Assembly (NCBI GenBank): GCA_026770585.1
Contig: MU646779.1
Location: 7,626-18,771 of the forward strand
DNA length: 11,146 nucleotides
Direction of reading: 5' to 3'
Source of the DNA: Baffinella frigidus
Lineage: Eukaryota > Cryptophyceae > Cryptomonadales > Baffinellaceae
Made by a program: the position numbers and the translations under genes. This document shows, one piece after another, positions 10,908 to 11,146 of the stretch. Below the pieces are notes generated by a model. The model saw nothing but the letters and a program-made list of their open reading frames with translations, had not been told where the DNA came from and made no database searches. Position 1 is the first letter of the stretch; each line of letters begins with the position of its first letter.

Positions 10908-10982
10908 CTGGGACAGGATTGACGAAGCTCCGACGTTACGGGTGTGGATTGCGGCGTTGTCTTTCAAGGCGGTCACCACGAC
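10908..10982 (-). pseudogene. Leucine-rich-repeat-like exon copy, full length
   Basis: Twenty-five open codons on the minus strand: VVVTALKDNAAIHTRN then VGASSILSQ, ending CAG|GTGTTATCC. All copies conserve ALKDNAAI and SQ. The family assignment rests only on the leucine-rich-repeat-like spacing ALKxNxxI. Upstream, GGTTGAGGGTC precedes the first codon, without a clear acceptor. It may be part of a spliced gene running leftward or a remnant. Confidence 0.5.
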
Positions 10983-11059
10983 CCTCAACCATACACCATA
11001 GACGGCGAGGGGGCGGCGACACAAGGGTGGTTGACACGCCCTCGTCGGGCGGGCATGGG

Positions 11060-11146
11060 GCCAGAGTGCTCTTGACAAGAGGGCTCTTGACAAGCCTCTT
11101 GACAAGAGGGCTCTTGACAAGCCCTGCCCGGGCGGGGACGGGGCCA
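11060..11146. repeat. CTCTTGACAAG repeats at the window end
   Basis: The 11-bp word CTCTTGACAAG occurs four times, starting at 11069, 11084, 11096 and 11111, so the spacing alternates 15, 12, 15. Each word is a near-palindrome (CTTG A CAAG). The block is framed by GGGGCCA at 11057-11063 and 11140-11146, and the array may continue past the window. Confidence 0.75.

Noticed and set aside
10539-11120. Minus-strand open frame of 193 codons
   Set aside because: It runs from low-complexity DNA through one exon copy, then through telomere-like spacer, and reads the second exon copy in the wrong frame. This is an open stretch, not a protein.

Overview
The window looks like nuclear, subtelomeric or otherwise repeat-rich DNA of a eukaryote. 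It carries TTTAGGG-type telomeric repeats (about eight clean heptamers at 8379-8437 and many decayed tracts, in both orientations), several families of short palindromic elements, and short exon-like pieces with GT..AG-type junctions. TTTAGGG is the common telomere type of land plants, many green algae, dinoflagellates, chromerids and cryptophytes. I favour an algal or alveolate-like protist, but the sequence alone does not settle this. I see no intact protein-coding gene, no rRNA, no convincing tRNA and no bacterial-style operon. The longest open frames (up to 193 codons) cross repeats and lack family features.

Layout. 1-5000 is a nested landscape of miniature inverted-repeat elements: family A (about 104 bp, six of its seven copies here, ends TATCCCTTAAGTGGCGAG), family B (ends CCACACAGCGG), two long palindromes (C1, C2), G-type foldbacks (CCTACAGGGGTACC ends and a C8TAGGACCACC core) and an E-type element with 23-bp inverted ends. 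5190-6450 is an array built of 68-bp hairpins (family D, CAACGAAAATTACTACAC ends) alternating with minus-strand exon-like pieces. 6450-6960 holds further exon copies, one abutting a B element, and telomere-like DNA. 7010-7145 is a nested palindrome around a D hairpin. 7420-8370 is a mosaic of direct repeats (J, K, L, E). 8379-9520 is telomeric and telomere-like DNA with exon-like pieces on the minus strand. 9580-11000 holds at least five copies or pieces of a 25-codon exon that resembles a ribonuclease-inhibitor-type leucine-rich repeat, arranged partly as an inverted duplication and broken by two palindromic insertions. The window ends in short repeats of CTCTTGACAAG.

How it fits together. 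The exon copies differ mostly by synonymous changes and share splice-donor-like ends, so they appear to descend from real genes (a leucine-rich-repeat family and one or two unrecognised exons). Here they are amplified, shuffled and interrupted. The most informative spots are insertions that can be compared with uninterrupted relatives in the same window: a 150-bp palindrome with a 4-bp target duplication in one exon copy, a 138-bp element in another, and a family A element inside a copy of the M hairpin. They show that these small elements moved. No transposase gene is present, so they must depend on one encoded elsewhere.
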